Of a stretch of 5,319 bases of DNA, positions 4,910 to 5,319 are shown piece by piece. The stretch is from Tectiglobus sp051009975. GTDB taxonomy: Bacteria; Pseudomonadota; Alphaproteobacteria; Rhizobiales; Hyphomicrobiaceae. Location: positions 1 to 5,319 of the forward strand of contig JBPCWA010000494.1 in NCBI GenBank assembly GCA_051009975.1, read 5' to 3'. Made by a program: the position numbers and the translations under genes. Positions within the stretch are counted from its first letter, which is position 1. Each line of letters opens with the position of its first letter. Below the pieces are notes generated by a model. That model was not told where the DNA came from. It searched no databases and saw only the letters and a program-made list of their open reading frames with translations.

Positions 4910-5319
4910 GTGGATTAGATTTGGGCATCATCGGTAACTGCTCGATCGGGGCACTCATCGACCGACAAGCTCGCTTGGTTTGGTGTTGTCTGCCACGGCT
5001 CGACGGGGATCCCATTTTCAACTCGCTTTTGCGCTCGCAAAAGGAGGATCCAGCGGAAGGGTCTTTCTCAATATCGGTGGATGACATTCGCGACAGTGAA
5101 CAATTCTACGAACCCAATTCCGCGGTTCTGAAGACAATACTCCATGCCCCGTCGGGCAGCATTGAGATCACGGATTGCGTGCCGAGATTCAGCTGGCGAG
5201 GTCGCATGTTCCGGCCGCAAACGATAGTGCGGCGCATCACGCCGATCTCTGGCCGACCTCGCATTCGTATCCAGTTGCGACCAACGTTCTCTTATTCCGC
5301 TGTACGGCCAGTGGTGACC
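4906..5319 (+). CDS. glycoside hydrolase family 15 protein (glucoamylase/trehalase-like), N-terminal part
   Basis: The first 138 codons of a gene that continues past the window. The start is GTG at 4906, overlapping the otsB TGA in GTGA. The visible part is the beta-rich N-terminal domain of bacterial GH15 proteins: LDLGIIGNCSIGALID at 4-19, LVWCCLPRLDGDPIFNSLL at 24-42, SIEITDCVPRF at 85-95 and GRMFRPQTIVRRI at 99-111. The catalytic (alpha/alpha)6 barrel with its acid and base glutamates would lie beyond the edge. Family members are about 600 residues long and hydrolyse alpha-glucosidic bonds; GH15 enzymes next to trehalose genes may act as trehalase or trim glucans. No signal peptide is visible, suggesting a cytoplasmic enzyme. 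Neighbourhood suggests trehalose turnover; the substrate is not proven. Confidence 0.92.
   Translation, partial: MSGLDLGIIGNCSIGALIDRQARLVWCCLPRLDGDPIFNSLLRSQKEDPAEGSFSISVDDIRDSEQFYEPNSAVLKTILHAPSGSIEITDCVPRFSWRGRMFRPQTIVRRITPISGRPRIRIQLRPTFSYSAVRPVVT

Overview
The window looks like chromosome, or a large replicon, from a Gram-negative proteobacterium, most likely an alphaproteobacterium of the rhizobial/Bradyrhizobium kind. This rests on the trehalose-phosphatase plus glycoside hydrolase family 15 gene pair, on the mix of catabolic families, and on base composition that looks mid-50s per cent GC by eye (not computed). The assignment is an inference. I see no rRNA, tRNA, CRISPR array, phage gene or intact transposase.

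Left half (1-3217): three metabolic genes in a convergent layout. An SDR-family dehydrogenase runs rightward (144-947). It meets, with only 8 bp between stop codons, a leftward pair: a fumarase/aspartase-superfamily lyase of the 3-carboxy-cis,cis-muconate cycloisomerase / adenylosuccinate lyase type (1832-3217), followed 75 bp downstream by a crotonase-fold (enoyl-CoA hydratase/isomerase) protein (956-1756). Together they suggest a small catabolic module for an organic acid or ring-derived CoA ester. The substrate cannot be read from the sequence, and the crotonase lacks the usual hydratase glutamates. Short tandem duplications sit just before the SDR ribosome-binding site (12 bp x 2) and across the lyase stop codon (22 bp x 2).

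Middle (3218-4129): 912 bp between the divergent lyase and otsB starts, with no convincing full-length gene. It holds direct repeats close to the lyase start, several short perfect palindromes, and a 40-codon ORF with a very good Shine-Dalgarno sequence just ahead of otsB. The region probably carries the control sites of both transcription units and may include remains of a lost gene.

Right end (4130-5319): a trehalose operon start. otsB (trehalose-6-phosphate phosphatase) overlaps by 4 bp (GTGA) a glycoside hydrolase family 15 gene that runs off the window. In many proteobacteria a trehalose-6-phosphate synthase (otsA) follows such a pair, so it is expected just beyond the right edge.

I found no clear new multi-gene system. 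The points most worth a second look are the crotonase active-site substitutions, the small ORF before otsB, and the tandem duplications at gene boundaries.
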